DNA of 64,000 nt, taken from positions 25,003,100-25,067,099 of the forward strand of contig JACBWW010000007.1 in assembly GCA_020086605.1 (NCBI GenBank), in the 5' to 3' direction. The notes below the pieces were generated by a model that worked only from the letters and a program-made list of their open reading frames with translations, did no database searches and was not told the origin of the DNA. Within the stretch, counting starts at the first letter, position 1, and each line of letters starts with the position of its first letter. Source of the stretch: Lanius collurio (lineage: Eukaryota; Chordata; Aves; Passeriformes; Laniidae). Shown one piece after another: positions 37,601 through 50,700 of the stretch. Position numbers and translations under genes: made by a program.

Positions 37601-40600
37601 TACATTTGGCTGCAAACTTCCTATAAAATTTGTGTTAAGATTCATGTCATACATTTACAGGGAGCTATTTCCAAGGAAGCACACCAAGTGTGTTAGCATG
37701 TCACTGCTTTTATTTGACTGGAGATTGAGCTGTTCCAAAGATCAGCGACTGATGGCTCATCACAAGCTTGAGCGTTGTATCATTATTAATACTGTTATCA
37801 GGAAAAATTTTGCACTCACAAGAGAGTGGCTAGAATAAGTCTGCATAAATTATGTGTGAAATGGTGTCAGTGTAGACTGAATCTTCCTGTAGTTTCACAC
37901 TTGTAAGCCACTATTTCTACTTAGTAGAAACACAAAGTCTGAACCAACACTAAAAATCCAACAGAATTGTTACTGTTTTTACAGTAGATATGTTTGTCCT
38001 GGTCAGAGACCCTTCATTTTTCACAGTCTGCATTTTTGTACAGGCAAGTTGAGCTCCCTCAGCTCTCGACTGTGACAAAGCAGCCTCACATAAACGAGTC
38101 CTTCTGCTTGTAGGAAGCCAAGGACTCATAAGGAAACACAGCTAGAGGCTCACAGGATGTTGGTAACGGGATGTCTGTGTGCAATGTAAGTAAACTACAA
38201 AGAGCTACAAACACACTGAAATCAAGACAGGAAGCATCTGTGGGGGTCACTGAGGAGCCGTGGAGAACTCAATCCATTTGATATTTTCTGAGTCATTAAA
38301 TTTTTTAATGCAATTCAGGGCTAGTTTTTCACTAAAAATATTTTACTTATTTTTCATTTTATTCTTCTGTCATTGGTACTTCAACTGGTCAAATTAGATC
38401 CTATGTCAAACAAACTGTCTTCAAAGCTACAGAAAAAAACAAAAAGCAATTAGAATCTAAAGGGTACTCTCTTAAATGCTTGAAATCTGAGTGCTTGCAA
38501 TCTCTTGAGAGGCAAATGGCCTGGTGAGGAGAAAGAAGACTTCAGATTCATGGAGGGAGTGTGATTTGGAGGAAGTCTAGCAACTATGCAAATAAACCTC
38601 TGTGAAGTTCTCCATGAGGTTTCAAATTGGACATAAAAATAAGTGAAGGCATACGTTTCTTTATCCCTTCAGTTTTTTACCTTTAGATCTTTAACCTTTC
38701 TAGTTTAGGCCTTTTCAGTAGGTTACACATTTATATTGATTTTCTTGCCCATTCTATCCAATTTTAATCAAGCTGTGACCACAGTCATGACTAAGCACCA
38801 GCAGAGCCCATCACCCACCAGCCATCCTCTCAGCTGTGAGTGAAAACCATTCTGAAGGTATTAATAAAGGTTGCAATAAACAGTAAATCCCTAGTAACCT
38901 GTACAAGAAATTTGGAGAAGGCAGCAGAAAATGTGTTGTATAGAATAAACCTAAGCTGAGGTCAATATGACCAAGTGCATTTTTTCCATTTCTCACTTCC
39001 GAGATTCTGTAGCACATGAGATCACCTTCCTTTTTATAAATGATAGAAACTTCTGTCTGGGGTATTGTTTCCACGGGGTCCAAAGACTGCATGTTTCTCA
39101 GCACTGATCTTAAGTTAACCCTGTGCTGCAAATATGTCCTAGATTTGTTCAGCTTCTTCCATTTTTGATTCTGCTATTAGATCTACGCAAGAAATGGATT
39201 TTTTTCCTTGGATATAGTGCAATAGACACTATTTAATGAAGACATTGTTAAACCACCAGGACTGTGCATATGGGAAAAATAGATTAAAAGGTCAATGAAT
39301 AATGATGGATCCTGTCAGAAGACCTCCTAAAAGAAGAGAAGCTATCAAGCAGTCAGAAAGCATAAGCTTTCCCTCTTAAAAGACAGGGCTTCTTTAAAAA
39401 GAGGCAGTTAGAAATCAACAGCAGTGGTACAGAAACAACAGTAGCATCTATAAGGGAAGCAACATTATTCTGTGTCTGTGACACCCATCCAGCTTGATAA
39501 AAGTTTCATTCAAACAACAATCTCTTTCATTAAGACTTGCAGAACAAAAAGTGTGCATAAGGGAGCCTAAAGTGTTTTTCCTATGAGTGTATGGAAAAAG
39601 TGGCAGTATCTTTCACTTGGCTTGTTTCAGTGGGATAGAGAGTTGTATATCTCAACTAGGTGGGAGGAAGGTGATCAAATACATTGATTAGCTGGTATTA
39701 AATAGGACATTTCTATCAAGAAGTATAAGGCGGCATAGAGACAGAGTGCAGACAACGAGTTCAGGACATAGCAGAAGAGCAACAACTCTGATCTGGTTAA
39801 AGCTCAGCATGATCAAAAGCTCTTTGTAAACTAAGAGTGGTCATATTCAAAGTCTGGAAATTAAAATCAGCCAAATAAAGCTGGTGCTGAGTAACACACA
39901 CTGCTCCTGTAACCTAATCATTTTGGTTTTGTTGTTGTTGTGGCTTTGCAGGGGGCTGCTTTGACAATAGGAGATCAGTAAATGCAGTTTCAGCACCTGA
40001 CCTATGTTAGCTGCTAAGCTGAGGTGGTAACACAAAGGGATGGGCTGCACAGCAAGAAGCATCTTGTAATACAGCAGTCAGTACACTCTCGGATCAAGAT
40101 CAAAGGTAAAGCTTTAGCTTCAAATCACAGGCTTACCATTCACATAAAAGATATCTTGCAGAGAATCATTTGCTTTTTCAGTTTTTCATTCATTATATAA
40201 TCTGTTATCCTTAGAAGTACAGGTTCACATTATAAGTCTTTACAAATACAACTGATTATTAAGATACAATCATTGCTGTATTTAAAATACTCCTTCAAAC
40301 AGAAGACTGGGAATAATTCACAATTCAGTGTTTCTTGACCTATTTCAGAGTCCAGCCTTTGCAAATCATGGCCTTTGCACCTAAAATAACACTTTCAGCT
40401 CAGTTGTCAAATATCATCACAGCTGCTAAGGGCTGTATTGACATGAGAATAAATTGTACATCTGCTCCTTTCCACTGGCTGCCCCACTAGCTGCCAGCCA
40501 GGCAGCCACAGACTGTGGACAGGCCAATGCAATTTGGGAGCCTTAGATGCTAGTCTGCTGCCAGTCACCTCAGTGCTCTGTCATAAAACATTTGACTTGT

Positions 40601-42008
40601 GCCAGGGGAACATACCCCTTTTCACTCACAATCTGTGCAGTGCTGCTCCCACAGGTAGATAGTGGAAGAACATTTACAAACAGCAGGATATAGATGGAAT
40701 ATCTGAAAACATGAGCTTGCACCAGAATAAAAATAGTAGTCACAACCCTTTTATGCGTGACATCAAACCCCAAATGGAAAGTACTTTTCAGAAGATTGTT
40801 TGCCTTTCTGTAGGTACATTTTGAGTCTCTCAAAAATGCTAAACATAGACTTGCTGCTGTCTCAGTGTTCTACCTCATTCATGGATATTATTAAACTCCT
40901 TAAAAACATGTTTATCAAACCTAACATTTATGATATGGGGCTCTATCTTAAAGGCTTGCCATTCACACAGCTACAGCTTTCAGGGAGCTCTTGTTCGGTG
41001 TTTCATTCATTAGGCTGCACGCAGCAGTCATTACTGACAATTGTCTGCTGGTGCTACCCACACCGCGGCTCTGTGTGCAGTATGAGTCACACACAGCAAG
41101 CTGCAGCTCCAAGCAGAATTTCTTCATCCCGCAGTAACCACATACTTTGTTCCAGACTACCTTCTTTCCTTTTGAGTAGGCAGAATTAGTGAAGTGCAAT
41201 TAGTGATAATGCCATTTGTCCCCAGGGTCATAATTTTTCTTAAAGCATTTATTCTTTTCAGTACCGCTCATAGTACACCAAAAAAGCTGCTGGAATAGTG
41301 GCATGTAATAGTCAGTCAGAGATGCCAGAAGAAGGATGCATCTCTGCTGCTGAAAGGAAGAATAGTGGCCCACAAGAATTTGATTCAACATGTAAAAATA
41401 TTTCTATGCAGCTATAATGTAATTTAGTCCAGTTCCACTGCTCTCTTGTGAAAATATCTTCCTACTCTCTATCAAGAGGGAACAATTATTCAGCACCTTT
41501 CTCTTTCTCTCCCAGTGCTAGAGGATAATGCCAGAAGTAAACAGACAATGCTTTGCACTTTTTAAAAAACTATCTATTTGCAAGCATTCATTCTAAAAAG
41601 AGAGAGCAGATTATCTGTCTTCTGTTTTTCAGGTTTTACTTTTTTTTTTCTGCTCCATTTCCTGGTTAGATACCATCTCTCTCCCTTTCCATTTACTCTA
41701 AGTATAAACAAAGTGGATAGGTGTTTTTATTGAGCAAATAATTCCTAACACCTCAAATAAATGGGAGAGTGATTTTTCCTGCTTTCCTCAAGAAAGGTAG
41801 GGTCAGCAGGGTAAGTTATCTTTTCATCCTTCATGTGAAGCCACATTTCAGCTCTTTTATGGTAGTCTGACTCAAACAACATATAGATTTATGTGGAATT
41901 AATAGACATTGTGCCTCTGACTCCTGGCATCTGTCCACATGCAGATGCCTTTGGATATCATTCTTTTAACCTGTGGGAAAATTACAGAAAATTAGCAATG
42001 ACTTTACA
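31630..42008. other. Non-coding DNA, no recognised gene
   Basis: About 10 kb of mostly unique sequence. 34150-34700 and 35500-35930 are GC-richer and hold overlapping frames on both strands (up to 163 codons, minus, 35593-36084) that match no known protein. A 32-nt imperfect hairpin lies at 38096-38127. A short (GTT)n run is at about 39930-39942. 40960-41230 is information-rich in appearance and includes an AP-1 type TGAGTCA (41083-41089). It is a candidate conserved non-coding element. Confidence 0.55.
38096..38127. repeat. Short imperfect hairpin
   Basis: GAGTCCTT (38096-38103) pairs perfectly with AAGGACTC (38120-38127). Inside, GCTT (38106-38109) pairs with AAGC (38115-38118), around a 5-nt loop with a small internal bulge. 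At 32 nt it is too short for a pre-miRNA and lacks a terminator-like tail. Confidence 0.7.
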
Positions 42009-42048
42009 TGACAAACCAGATACAAATATGACAAGCCAGATACAAATA
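42009..42048. repeat. Tandem duplication of a 20-bp unit
   Basis: TGACAAACCAGATACAAATA (42009-42028) is followed immediately by the same unit with one A-to-G change (42029-42048). This is a recent-looking local duplication of two copies only. Confidence 0.95.
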
Positions 42049-44823
42049 ACTCAGAGTGCACACTTGATCTTTGTGTTTCCTTGAGCTTTTTTTCCCCCCC
42101 CATATTCTCTTTTCTACAAAACCCATTTCTGAGAGACAGATTTGCTCGTGTAAAAAACTGAACCCGAAGAACAGCAATCTATTCCCAGGTGGCAAAATAC
42201 ACCCGCCCCTCTGAGGCAGCTGGGACTGGCCCATGAATTGAACTGTACTTATCAGCAGATAAGGCTGAAACCCAGCCTGGAGGTTTGCTCAAAACAAGGC
42301 AAACTGAAAGTACAGCTCTCACAGTCTCTAACGAACATGGCATCATGACGGGAGGGGCAGTGCTTTATCTTTGATCTCTCAAAGTGCATTAACTGCAGAA
42401 TTGCCTCAACTTCATCAGTTCCTTCACCTTTTCCTCTCTGTCAAACTGCCCACGGTTTGGTGTAGAATAAGCATGTTCAGCGAGGACCTGGTGGCTTTTA
42501 CCAGTTTATCTCCTGTCCCTAGGGTACACAATGTTTTGTTCTTTAATCCTGTAAGGGAGGGTAGCAGTGCCTCACAGTCAGAAGGAGATTCAAAGGAATG
42601 GAAGAATGAAGGAGGTTTCTATCCAAAAGTCACATCCAAAAGAATTACAGCTGTGCAGCATACAGCTAAACCAAGTTCTCCGGAGGCACCGGAAAAACTC
42701 CCACTGACACTGCTGAAACCTTCATAGCACCAGGGCAGCAGAGCCAGCTTTTTCCCTGTAAAGCCTGTCCAAACCTCTCATCACGGTGAGTGGACCCCAA
42801 AAGCAGATGTACCTAGCCCTGGTTCCTGTAACCAGATCTTCATAGCTCCTCAGAGGAGTACTTCCTCCAGGCAGCCCTCAGGTGCTGCTGGGTGTCTGCA
42901 GCATGGGGTAAGCTGAGGTAAACTGTTTTTGCTTGTGTAATCAAACCAAGCACAAGTTAGCTCATCTGTTCAGGGCTCCTGAAAGGTACCAGTGCCTGCC
43001 CCCACACCAAGTTCATCATATTAATCAGAACTGTAAGCTCTGCCTGTGTTTCCTTTTGCCTTTCTAACCTTGCAGTTGTACCACAGTGTCCTGGCTCCAC
43101 TTGGCTTTGACAACAGAGTAACCAGATGCAGCTCCTGCATGACAAAACCAAAAATTCTATTTTACCATGGAGGAGAAAGCAGACTGAAACTTTGAGAGAG
43201 TCACTGAAACAAAACCCTCCAGGTCAATTAAAACGGGTGAGTCCTGGCCTGATTGGGAATAGATGGGACGGACTATAAGAAGTTCAATGGGCTGAAGCTG
43301 TGCACTATGGTCAGATGTGTGCAAGCTGCTCACACCAACTGCTGTGGGAAGTCCCTATCGGGTTGCTTCTGTGAGGAAAAACAATCTCTGGACAAGTCAG
43401 CTGTCCTCTGATGCAGTCACACCTATTTACAAACCTCTTTCTACCAGCTCTCAGCTGTGGCAAGTGCTCCCAGTTTCACTTTTCCAGGCCTATACCATCA
43501 GTCGTGGCTTATTTTTTTTGTCTCTCTGTTTCTCGAGTATTCACTCTACCTTTGAACAGGGGAAAAAAAACCAACCCAAGCCTCCTTCCCTCCTTCTGCC
43601 TTCCAGCATTAGTGAAAACACTTTACCCGCAATACAAATTCGAGAGTAACCTCAAATACACTTTTAAGTTTAGGCAGCAATTTAAGTGTTCTTTGGCTAC
43701 AGGCCAATCTGGGCAGGGAGGGCAGGATTCCTCTAACTGCAGACTAAGCAGGAGCTGGTACCTGCATTAGTCACTCTGAATCCTTTTTATATCAGAGAGG
43801 AACAAACATTTCCAGGGGAGGATTCATCTGACCTACTGTCACACTGACCTATTATAGGTGAGATTAATCACACCCTTGAGATGCGCTGCTGCTCCTAGTT
43901 GCAGGGGGAGCCCAAGGCAATTAGCTTGGCTGCTTTACAGACACTAAAGATGTATCAAATTAACCTCTACTAGGGAATCAGGCTTCAGATGCACGGGCCT
44001 CAGATATTTGTCACCTACCCTAATGCTGCTGTGGTGTCACCTTTTTGTATTTTGTTAATGCTTCCATGATGTGAATGCGTCTATTCAGCGGGTTCTCAAT
44101 ATTCCTAATTCTCTGGTGCTTCCATACTGTTAGTTTTGTGTCCCCCGACAGAGAAGGTTACATTTATCAATAGGGTGAAATGTCAGATCCTTACCTACTC
44201 ACACTTGTGATGCTCTGGTGATAGGTGTATGTCCCTGAGAACCAAGAACAAAAGGTGACCAGACAGCGCAAAGCTAGCATGGTGATTACCGATGTATCAG
44301 GTAACACAGCACAGCTGGTAGAGAGAGAGAGATGTCCCCTGGGTAACTAATGGCTCCCCCTGTAAAAAAACACTCAGGGAACGGCCCCCTGCACCTAAAG
44401 GCTTCTAACTTCTGCCATTTACACTGGGTGGCTCAAGAAAACAGATTACCATTCCTGACATACTTTTCCCCGCAGGTACCCTCAGGCCATCGCAGCGGAA
44501 ATGACTCTAGAGTACTGCCACATCCCCGGGGCAGGACCTTTGTCTTAAGAGCAGGAGAGATGGAGGAAGACAAAGCACACTCCCTGCACAGTATTTGCAA
44601 GGAGGTGATACTGGGAGAAGAGCTAGGGCTCACTAACCATAACAATTGCAGCCTCAGTTTAATTCACTCAGAGGAAGACAGAAGAAAAAATTAATAGCAA
44701 AGGCTGAGCAGAGGACACAAGAGAATCAACTCGTGGAGGAGCTTTCAGTGTTGTGAGAAATACACATTTCCATAAATTCCAGACCAGGAAGTTGGGAAAA
44801 TTCAGCCCAGAGCACCCTTAGAG

Positions 44824-44842
44824 AGGATGCTCAGAGCATCCT
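44824..44842. repeat. 19-bp near-palindrome
   Basis: AGGATGCTC and GAGCATCCT are exact reverse complements separated by a single A. Such a site could bind a dimeric factor, but it may equally be chance. Confidence 0.75.
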
Positions 44843-45934
44843 TACTGCACCTGTGCAAGACGCTGCCAAGGCCAGCACTGCCAGTACTCGCTGCTCCTTT
44901 TTTGGGGGAAGCATTTCTGATTGCGCTTATTCACAGCAGCGTTGAGAGACCCAGTCAGGGTAGATCAGTAGTGCTCCATCACGTGCACACAGAAACTTAG
45001 CAACTTCTGTATGGAAGAGCTGTAGTGGTATTGCGAGGGAGGGTAACTCGGGCCAGAGAAAGCCCTGATTCCTGCTGCCACAGCAGCTCCTTTTTCAGTA
45101 GTGTCCCACCTTCAGACACCTTTCTTTCGTCTGCTCTGCATGCTGGTCCTTGCTGGCTGTTGTAAACCTCCCTAGGGCTTGAGGGATGGGAGGGCAGCAA
45201 GACCAACGCAGCCTTTTGTGAAAGAGTGGCCAGAGCAGCTTGACAGATCACACTCCTGAGATACCCTGCAAAACTGTTAAGCCACCTTTCAATAAGCTGC
45301 ATTGGAAAATATCTGATATCTCCTAACAGCTTTTTCTCAACACCTAGCTTGTTGGGTTTTGACACTTTTGATCTTGTTTGATTATTTATTTCCATTTTAC
45401 CAGAAACTATATTCGAACTCTTCTAGTTTTGAAGTACTCCTTTCTGACAAAATTTCTCCCTTGATTTCACTGGATATCTTTCCAAATTTACTCTCTAATT
45501 GAGTTTGATGCAAGATATTTACATCTGCTGGTTTAGAGTCAAAAGAGTCAACCATGGGGTTTTTTCCCTTCTGAAAAAAAAATGAATTCAAGAAAACTAG
45601 ATTGGGTTTTGTCTTTTAATGGAAATATTTATGTTTTGAGGAGCTCTACAAGAACAGAAGATATAATCAGTAGCAGTTTGAACTAAATGTTCCTTGCAAA
45701 TAACATAATCCTAAGCAGTTTTCCTCCTTCCAGAAATAAAAGGTAAAGTAAGATGCAGTCCTGACTTTATTTACACAGCTTTATTTCAGCTTCTTTAAAA
45801 TACCTTGATTAATTTGCAGCATCTATATTTCTTCACCTCTATGTGAAAGAGCAGCTAATAGCAGAATTTGCTATCATCAGAGTTTCCTGATGCAGTAAAA
45901 AAACTCCTTGTGTGATGGTTCAGCTTTTCATGGA

Positions 45935-45978
45935 GTTTTTTTTGTTGGGTTGTGTTTTGTTTTGTTGGGGGGTGTTGT
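45935..45978. repeat. G/T-rich low-complexity tract
   Basis: Runs of T interspersed with GTT, GTTTT and a GGGGGG block. Simple sequence with no unit repeated strictly. Confidence 0.75.
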
Positions 45979-46911
45979 AGAATGTATTTGCCTGAAGGCG
46001 ATAAAATTCTGTGCATTAATAAACTCAGGTGCACTCAAACTCTGTCAGTGACAACACTACTGCAAAACAATGACCACAGTGGGGGTTGTGGTTTTTTTCT
46101 CACACTACATAACCAGAGTTTTCTGCATTGACAAGTAAAGAGACTGGGTAGAGTGGACTGGATATCTCATAAGCAGGTTATATTTGAAGAGAGAGGGAGA
46201 GAAAATATTATTCAACAAGTATTTTATTTAATTGTCCTGCCTGCTACTTGTTGATTCAACAGAAATTGTTGCAAGAGTATTCTGAAGTCACCAATGTTCT
46301 TGCAGCCTTAAAAAAATCTGGTTATCCAGGAACTCAGCCATGGGGAAGCAATACATAAATCAGTTCAGTGTATCTTTATATTCAGACAATGTGGAAATTA
46401 TACACACTGTGACCTCTAGCACAGTTAGACACTGACATTGGATGTGCACTTAAAAACAGATGTTAGCTCTGAAATAATAATAACCATGTCCAACAAGAAT
46501 CTTCCCAATTGCTGTGTGAGAAATGTGGCCTCCAGCAAATTAAAGGTTATACAGCATGACCTGGATCTTATATGGCTGTTTGCCCCCATGTTGGGGCTGT
46601 TCACACCCCACTGCTTCTAAGCTGGGGAGTGGAGGAGGTGAAGACAGTGTGGCCACCTCACAGTGCTCTGGCGGAGTCCTCAGCCCACCCAGACACATGA
46701 CACAGCACTATTGCAATGTGGAAGCTCCCAGCAGCTGGAAGAGAGACACTCTGCATCTTGAAAGGGAAAGAAGCCAGATTGAACGTCTACATCTAGATCT
46801 AGACCTGCCTGCACAGATATTGTACAGTTCCTCTGTCCCATCTGTATCAGCTGGCTTAGCTATAAGTCTTTAGGCAATCAGTGTTCCACTATCTGAGCAA
46901 AGCCACTGCTC

Positions 46912-46934
46912 TGTCTCTGCTAATGGCAGAGACA
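46912..46934. repeat. 9-bp inverted repeat, 5-nt loop
   Basis: TGTCTCTGC (46912-46920) and GCAGAGACA (46926-46934) are exact reverse complements around TAATG. It lies about 720 bp upstream of the larger hairpin at 47656-47698, with no sequence relation between the two. Confidence 0.8.
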
Positions 46935-47643
46935 TTGTGCATCTCTTTTTATTTAATGCAGATTGCAGAAAATAGTGTCAAATACCAGGTTTGAAATGCC
47001 AGTGTCACCAGAAATTCCTGGCCTGATTGGTATGGAAAAAAGACCACCAATTTGAGACAGCAGGAATCCGATGGTAATACTTATGGAGGACTTGCAAGTG
47101 TCAAGCAGTTTCTGGTGTTTACGTTTTTAAGAGGTCCTGATTTTAATAACATGCAATTCCCCAATGTCTGAATTTCATGAAACTATAAAAACTCTACAGG
47201 AAACACAATAAAATGAAAGCAGTCAGAGATCAAACTGTTTAGAAAAAAAGAATCCAGTCAATATTGCTGCATGTGTACATTTGTTCTTACCACAGAACCA
47301 ATGCAGCTTTACTAATCTGGGTAACTCATGGACAATACTGCCATGTGCCAGAGAAACAGGGTTTTTTTCCTCCTCTGAACTACAAGAGCAAGGTACCTGA
47401 TACACAGCTGGGGACAGATGTATATTCATTTTAGAGCTGAGAGAAGTGACATTGCCAGGTATGTCAGTGATGAAACTGGGGACATTGTTGCTGACTCCAC
47501 ACTTACTTTCTAATCCCCTCTTCCCAGCTGAAAATGTAGCATCCAATGTATAATTCTTTTTGAAGAGGCATGGCATTCTCATTGCATCTTCCACCACTGA
47601 CACACCAGCACATGAACTATAGCAGCAACACAACTGCTCTGCA

Positions 47644-47711
47644 AGTTAGTTAAGAATGCCCTTTAGTTCCCCACTGCTGTTGGGGAACTAAGGGGCATCC
47701 ATCCTCTGACT
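47644..47711. other. Strong hairpin (18-bp stem, 7-nt loop)
   Basis: The left arm 47656-47673 (ATGCCCTTTAGTTCCCCA) pairs with the right arm 47681-47698 over 18 consecutive positions, of which 17 are Watson-Crick and one (47662 with 47692) is G-T/G-U. The loop is CTGCTGT (47674-47680). Beyond an internal loop of about 6 by 7 nt, a further 6 bp can form (47644-47649 with 47706-47711), giving a 68-nt structure of pre-miRNA size. The large internal loop argues against efficient Drosha/Dicer processing. Alternatives are the remnant of a miniature inverted-repeat element or a chance palindrome. The strand of any transcript is unknown. Confidence 0.6.
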
Positions 47712-50700
47712 CCTGAAATACTGATAAACATACTGTGGCTCTTCAGTAATTAGCCTGAGAGAGTTTGTAGATGGCCACACCCGCAGGTGTGGATCCTGCA
47801 GTCAGTGTTCCTTTCTCTGTTCAGCCATATGCTGTGTCTGTGTCCATACCCCATAGAGAGAGAATGGGAGGTGCAGGGATCCCTGAGCCAAAATCCCAGC
47901 AGGTGCCACCTTCCAGCTGCATCTCTTCTCTGTAGAGGCACTTTATGGACAGCCTGTGTTGGTCTGCCTGTGTTGTCCTAGCCTGCATAAAGACTTGAGT
48001 GTCTCAGGCAGCATGACCTGGCCTTATTGGGGCTGGGTTTTAAAGCTGCTGCTAACATGCAGGGCAATCCATTCTTGAGAGCAGCACCAGAACTGTTCTT
48101 GATTCAGAGGGCAAAGAGAATTAGATTAATATTTTCCATCTTTCTAACCCTCTTAGGTCTGACCAGTTGCAAACTGCAGTGCAGTTGCAGTAGTTTCTGT
48201 CAGATGGAGGGCAGGTGCCTGCTCACAGGAATGTGTATGCCACGGGAGTCAGGGGAGCAGGGGGTTCTCTGCATTGGCAGCTGAAGGGACAGAAAGGGTT
48301 CAGAGTTCTGGCCTGGCCACTTGGGGATGAACCTCAAAACAGATCTGCATGGAAATGAATGGTGTCTGCCTTGTGCTGACGGAACCTTTTGGTCATTGTT
48401 CTGCTGCAGGAGGAGTATTTTGTGGAACTGAAGAAGGGAATATTTGTGCTCATCCCTCTGAGGTTGAAGGAAATGGGAAAACTTGACAAGAACTTGAAGA
48501 TGTGAAACAGGAACATGCTTAAGATTTTCCAGTTGAACTGTTCTGAGTAGTGTCTCTTCTGAGTAGTTTTCTGGATGGTCTAAGAGATGATCAAATTTCC
48601 CTAGTCTTACTAAAGTTTTGGCAAAATAAGATATTTCGCTCACTTTTCCTAGAAAGGAAACAAATAGCTCAAGAAAATTTACAAACTGGGAGAAGCATCT
48701 GAAGGAAAGGTCATATATATGAATGTGCTTACTGATATGCTATTAAACATTTACGGTAAACTGTTTTTTTTTTTTTTTTAATAATGCAAAGCAATAAAAT
48801 TCATATAAGCAAATAGCTTAAATTTTATTCTACTGGATTTGGGGAACTGTTGAAAGTCTAGGAGGGGTTCTGGACAAATGAGAGATGCTGCATTGGCATT
48901 GCCTGGCTTTACAGAAGGGATCTTCCCCTCACTACAGGTTTCTCTCACAATCTTCCCTTGGACACTTCTCACAGGTGTTCACCCAGATTCACACGAGTAT
49001 CAGACCTACAGAAAGAGAGCTCTGCCGTTTTACTTTGAAATGAAGGCTAGATCAAGAAGCTCTTTTATTGCATGTTGTTGTTATAAGACACATCTGTTGA
49101 GTTTTTGCAGCAATGAACATCCTCACCACTTTGAATATCAGAGTTCTCCAATTTTTTTTCTATATCCATACATTAACCAGCCTGCCCTTTTTCTGTGTTG
49201 ACTCTTGCCATGTCCTCATATCCTTAGATGAAATTAATTCATTTCTGCATCTACATCCTATCCTGCCAGCTTTTTCAAGCCTGGCAGAGACCTGAAGATA
49301 ATCCATCTGTGGACTAGATTTTCTCTGTTCAAAACCACTCCAGTTACTGCACTGTTAATAGCTATGGCAATTATTTAAATCATCCTGAAACCAGTAGTGA
49401 TGCTTTTACTTAATAATTCTACCTCACCGTCTGATTAACCTACTATCAAAGTATTTCCTTACTAATCAGATTACAAAGAGTGTTACTTAATTTTTCCAGC
49501 TTTCAGTTAGCATGTTCACACCTTCCTGCTTAGTAACAGAAGTCACATGAGATTATCAGGAGCAGAAAGCAGACCCATTTCTGTGCAGAGTGAGAGCACA
49601 GCTTTGTTAGCAGTCCCAGAGCAGAGTCTCACCCCTACTGACCACTCTCCTCTGAGGTTTCTTGCATCAGCAACAGCCCTCTCAAATATCTCCACCTCAT
49701 TTCAGATCTGATCTGAAAATATCTTTGCAGTGTAGCTAGCCTGTTACCATTTTAATCTTCTCATCCTTTCCCTGCATGCTCTCAAAAATACTATTTAAAT
49801 TGGTAAATTTTTTAGAGGTATAATTTGAATGCACAATAATAAATAAAATTGCCCTGCCCTTGGGCTCATGTTAAATCAGGAAATTGTGTAAAACTGGCAG
49901 TCAAACAGAGGGGTATTTGAACTGCTCTTATCTCAAACCTAGAATAAGGACATCATTAGAGACAGTTGTCACTGGGAAGTCAGTGCTTGTCCTCATTTTA
50001 ACAATACACTTCAATACCAAATTTGAATATGTTGAGAGCTTGAATGATCTAACAGTAAGAAGGGCACCAACAATTCTCAGTAGCTTGAATGGAAATAGCA
50101 GGTGTCTGGTACTTTTCTGGCCCTAAGACAGTAATCAGTCGCAGATAATTGACTACTTTCAGATCCAGAAAGTGATTTGCAAGGGATTATATTTCCAGTG
50201 TACTGTACTAGCTTAACATTAACTGCACAGGAGGAACCGGATTTTTGAAGCACAAACCACTCATTTTTGATCATTTGAGCCATCTCCTTACCCAGTAGAG
50301 TTGTATGTTCAAACTTCTGGGCAAATACTAATTACACCTCCTAATTGCAACACAGCTGCTTCCATTCTCTTTATTAAACTCCATTCATCCCTTATTATTA
50401 AACAAAACATAGGGCAGGAAAATAGAAAGATATTTTCTTATGCATCTGTCTCTTTCAGAACAAATTCCTTTCCTGAACAAGTACAGCCATGTCTATAATC
50501 ATATCTAATATACAGTGTCACAAGACTACTCACATTCATTTTGAAGACCAATCTAGCAGTGAATTATCTCCTGTTTTGTCAAAGCAACCCTGCCTGCACA
50601 TTAAGCACAGCATGATTCACGGGCACAGCAATAAGGAAAACTGCCCTTTGGGAGGCTTATCTAGCTCCACAAAAGTGCCTGGAAAGAACCTCTCCACCTT

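Larger units (their letters stand above)
42049..47643. other. Non-coding DNA, no recognised gene
   Basis: Unique-looking sequence with scattered pyrimidine-rich splice-acceptor-like sites, for example at 42508-42523 and 44465-44477, each followed by an open frame that ends without a clear donor. A (GA)n run of about 7 units is at 44319-44332. A 9-bp inverted repeat with 1-nt centre is at 44824-44842. A G/T-rich tract is at 45935-45978. A 9-bp stem with 5-nt loop is at 46912-46934. No protein family was recognised in any frame (longest 136 codons, minus, 47223-47633). Confidence 0.55.
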
